Of a stretch of 5,265 nucleotides of DNA, positions 4,923 through 5,265 are shown in pieces. This DNA is from Rhodocyclaceae bacterium (GTDB taxonomy: Bacteria; Pseudomonadota; Gammaproteobacteria; Burkholderiales; Rhodocyclaceae): the NCBI GenBank assembly GCA_017444505.1, contig JAFSWK010000021.1, positions 1 through 5,265 of the forward strand, in the 5' to 3' direction. Each line of letters begins with the position of its first letter. Within the stretch, counting starts at the first letter, position 1. A model generated the notes under the pieces. The model did not search any database, had not been told where the DNA came from, and saw only the letters and a list, made by a program, of their open reading frames with translations. The translations under genes were made by a program, and so were the position numbers.

Positions 4923-4928
4923 TACAAT
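4923..4928 (+). promoter_or_regulatory. Candidate -10 box immediately upstream of ompR
   Basis: TACAAT ends 7 bases before the ATG at 4936. Transcription would then begin at or very near the start codon and give a leaderless or nearly leaderless mRNA, in keeping with the absence of a Shine-Dalgarno sequence. The -35 region is weak (TACAAA at 4900-4905, three of six). Confidence 0.35.
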
Positions 4929-4935
4929 GCGTCCC

Positions 4936-5265
4936 ATGCAGAACATTGACCCTTTCTCCGAAAGCGACCTGGTGCTGATCGTCGATGACGACCGCGAAAT
5001 CCGCACCCTGCTCGCGCAATACCTCGAAAAGCACGGCTTTCGCTGTGCCACGGCTGCCGATGGGCGCGAGATGCGCGCCGTACTCGCACGGCAGGCGGTA
5101 GCCATCATCGTGCTGGACCTGATGCTGCCCGGCGAGGACGGGCTGACGCTGTGCCGCACCCTGCGCGCGCCGGGTTCGCCGCACGCCAACACGCCCATCC
5201 TCATGCTCACCGCGCGCAATGAAGACATGGACCGCATCGTCGGGCTGGAAATGGGCGCGGATGAC
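4936..5265 (+). CDS. ompR: OmpR-family two-component response regulator (receiver domain, cut by window end)
   Basis: The first 110 residues of a response regulator are present, and the frame is still open at the window edge. The receiver domain shows the acidic pair Asp18-Asp19 (LIVDDDRE), the phospho-acceptor Asp61 in VLDLMLPGEDGL (59-70), the switch Thr92 (LMLTAR), and VGLEMGADD (102-110) just before the expected conserved Lys. The wording of these motifs, especially LDLMLPGEDGL followed by LCRTLR and DRIVGLE, is closer to OmpR than to CpxR or PhoB. A C-terminal winged-helix DNA-binding domain and a downstream EnvZ-like kinase gene would be expected beyond the window. Translation could start at the ATG at 4936 or the in-frame ATG at 4927. 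Neither has a Shine-Dalgarno, and 4936 fits the family's N-terminus better. The neighbouring Spy/CpxP-like gene is a plausible target. Confidence 0.88.
   Translation, partial: MQNIDPFSESDLVLIVDDDREIRTLLAQYLEKHGFRCATAADGREMRAVLARQAVAIIVLDLMLPGEDGLTLCRTLRAPGSPHANTPILMLTARNEDMDRIVGLEMGADD

Noticed and set aside
4184..4978. 264-residue open frame on the plus strand opposite the Spy/CpxP-like gene
   Set aside because: It is antisense to a gene with signal peptide and LTXXQ motifs, and it runs through the divergent promoter region into the response regulator.

Overview
The window looks like a chromosomal segment of a GC-rich Gram-negative proteobacterium, most likely a betaproteobacterium (Burkholderiales-like). 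The reasons are the high GC content, the periplasmic DsbC and Spy/CpxP-like proteins, the OmpR-type regulator, and the repeated use of TACAAT as the apparent -10 hexamer (1490-1495 minus, 1577-1582 plus, 2260-2265 plus, 4923-4928 plus). The taxonomic call is inference. No tRNA, rRNA, CRISPR array or insertion sequence is visible.

Layout. A strong bidirectional terminator (50-81) separates a probable plus-strand gene end (stop at 25-27) from a minus-strand pair of disulfide isomerase genes. The first gene of that pair is a full-length dsbC (669-1436). The second (121-624) is a paralogue that kept only the catalytic thioredoxin domain, has a membrane anchor in place of the dimerisation domain, and has a DsbA-like Val before the cis-proline. 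Divergent from dsbC is a dinJ-yafQ type II toxin-antitoxin operon (1614-2149) with a palindromic operator over its -10 box. Next come a stand-alone SpoIIAA-like/STAS protein (2300-2653) and two tightly coupled genes of unknown function (2773-3183 and 3185-4063), which include stretches more AT-rich than their surroundings. Beyond them a minus-strand Spy/CpxP-like LTXXQ periplasmic protein (4181-4750) is divergent from an OmpR-family response regulator (4936 to the window edge). Their shared intergenic region carries a perfect 7-7-7 inverted repeat.

How the genes fit together. The two ends of the window both concern the cell envelope: periplasmic disulfide handling on the left, and a periplasmic chaperone-like stress protein beside a two-component regulator on the right. 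The middle is accessory in character, with a toxin-antitoxin module, a small STAS protein and an unrecognised gene pair. The observations most worth following up are the truncated, anchored, DsbA-like DsbC paralogue, the unknown gene pair, and the inverted repeat between the Spy-like gene and ompR.
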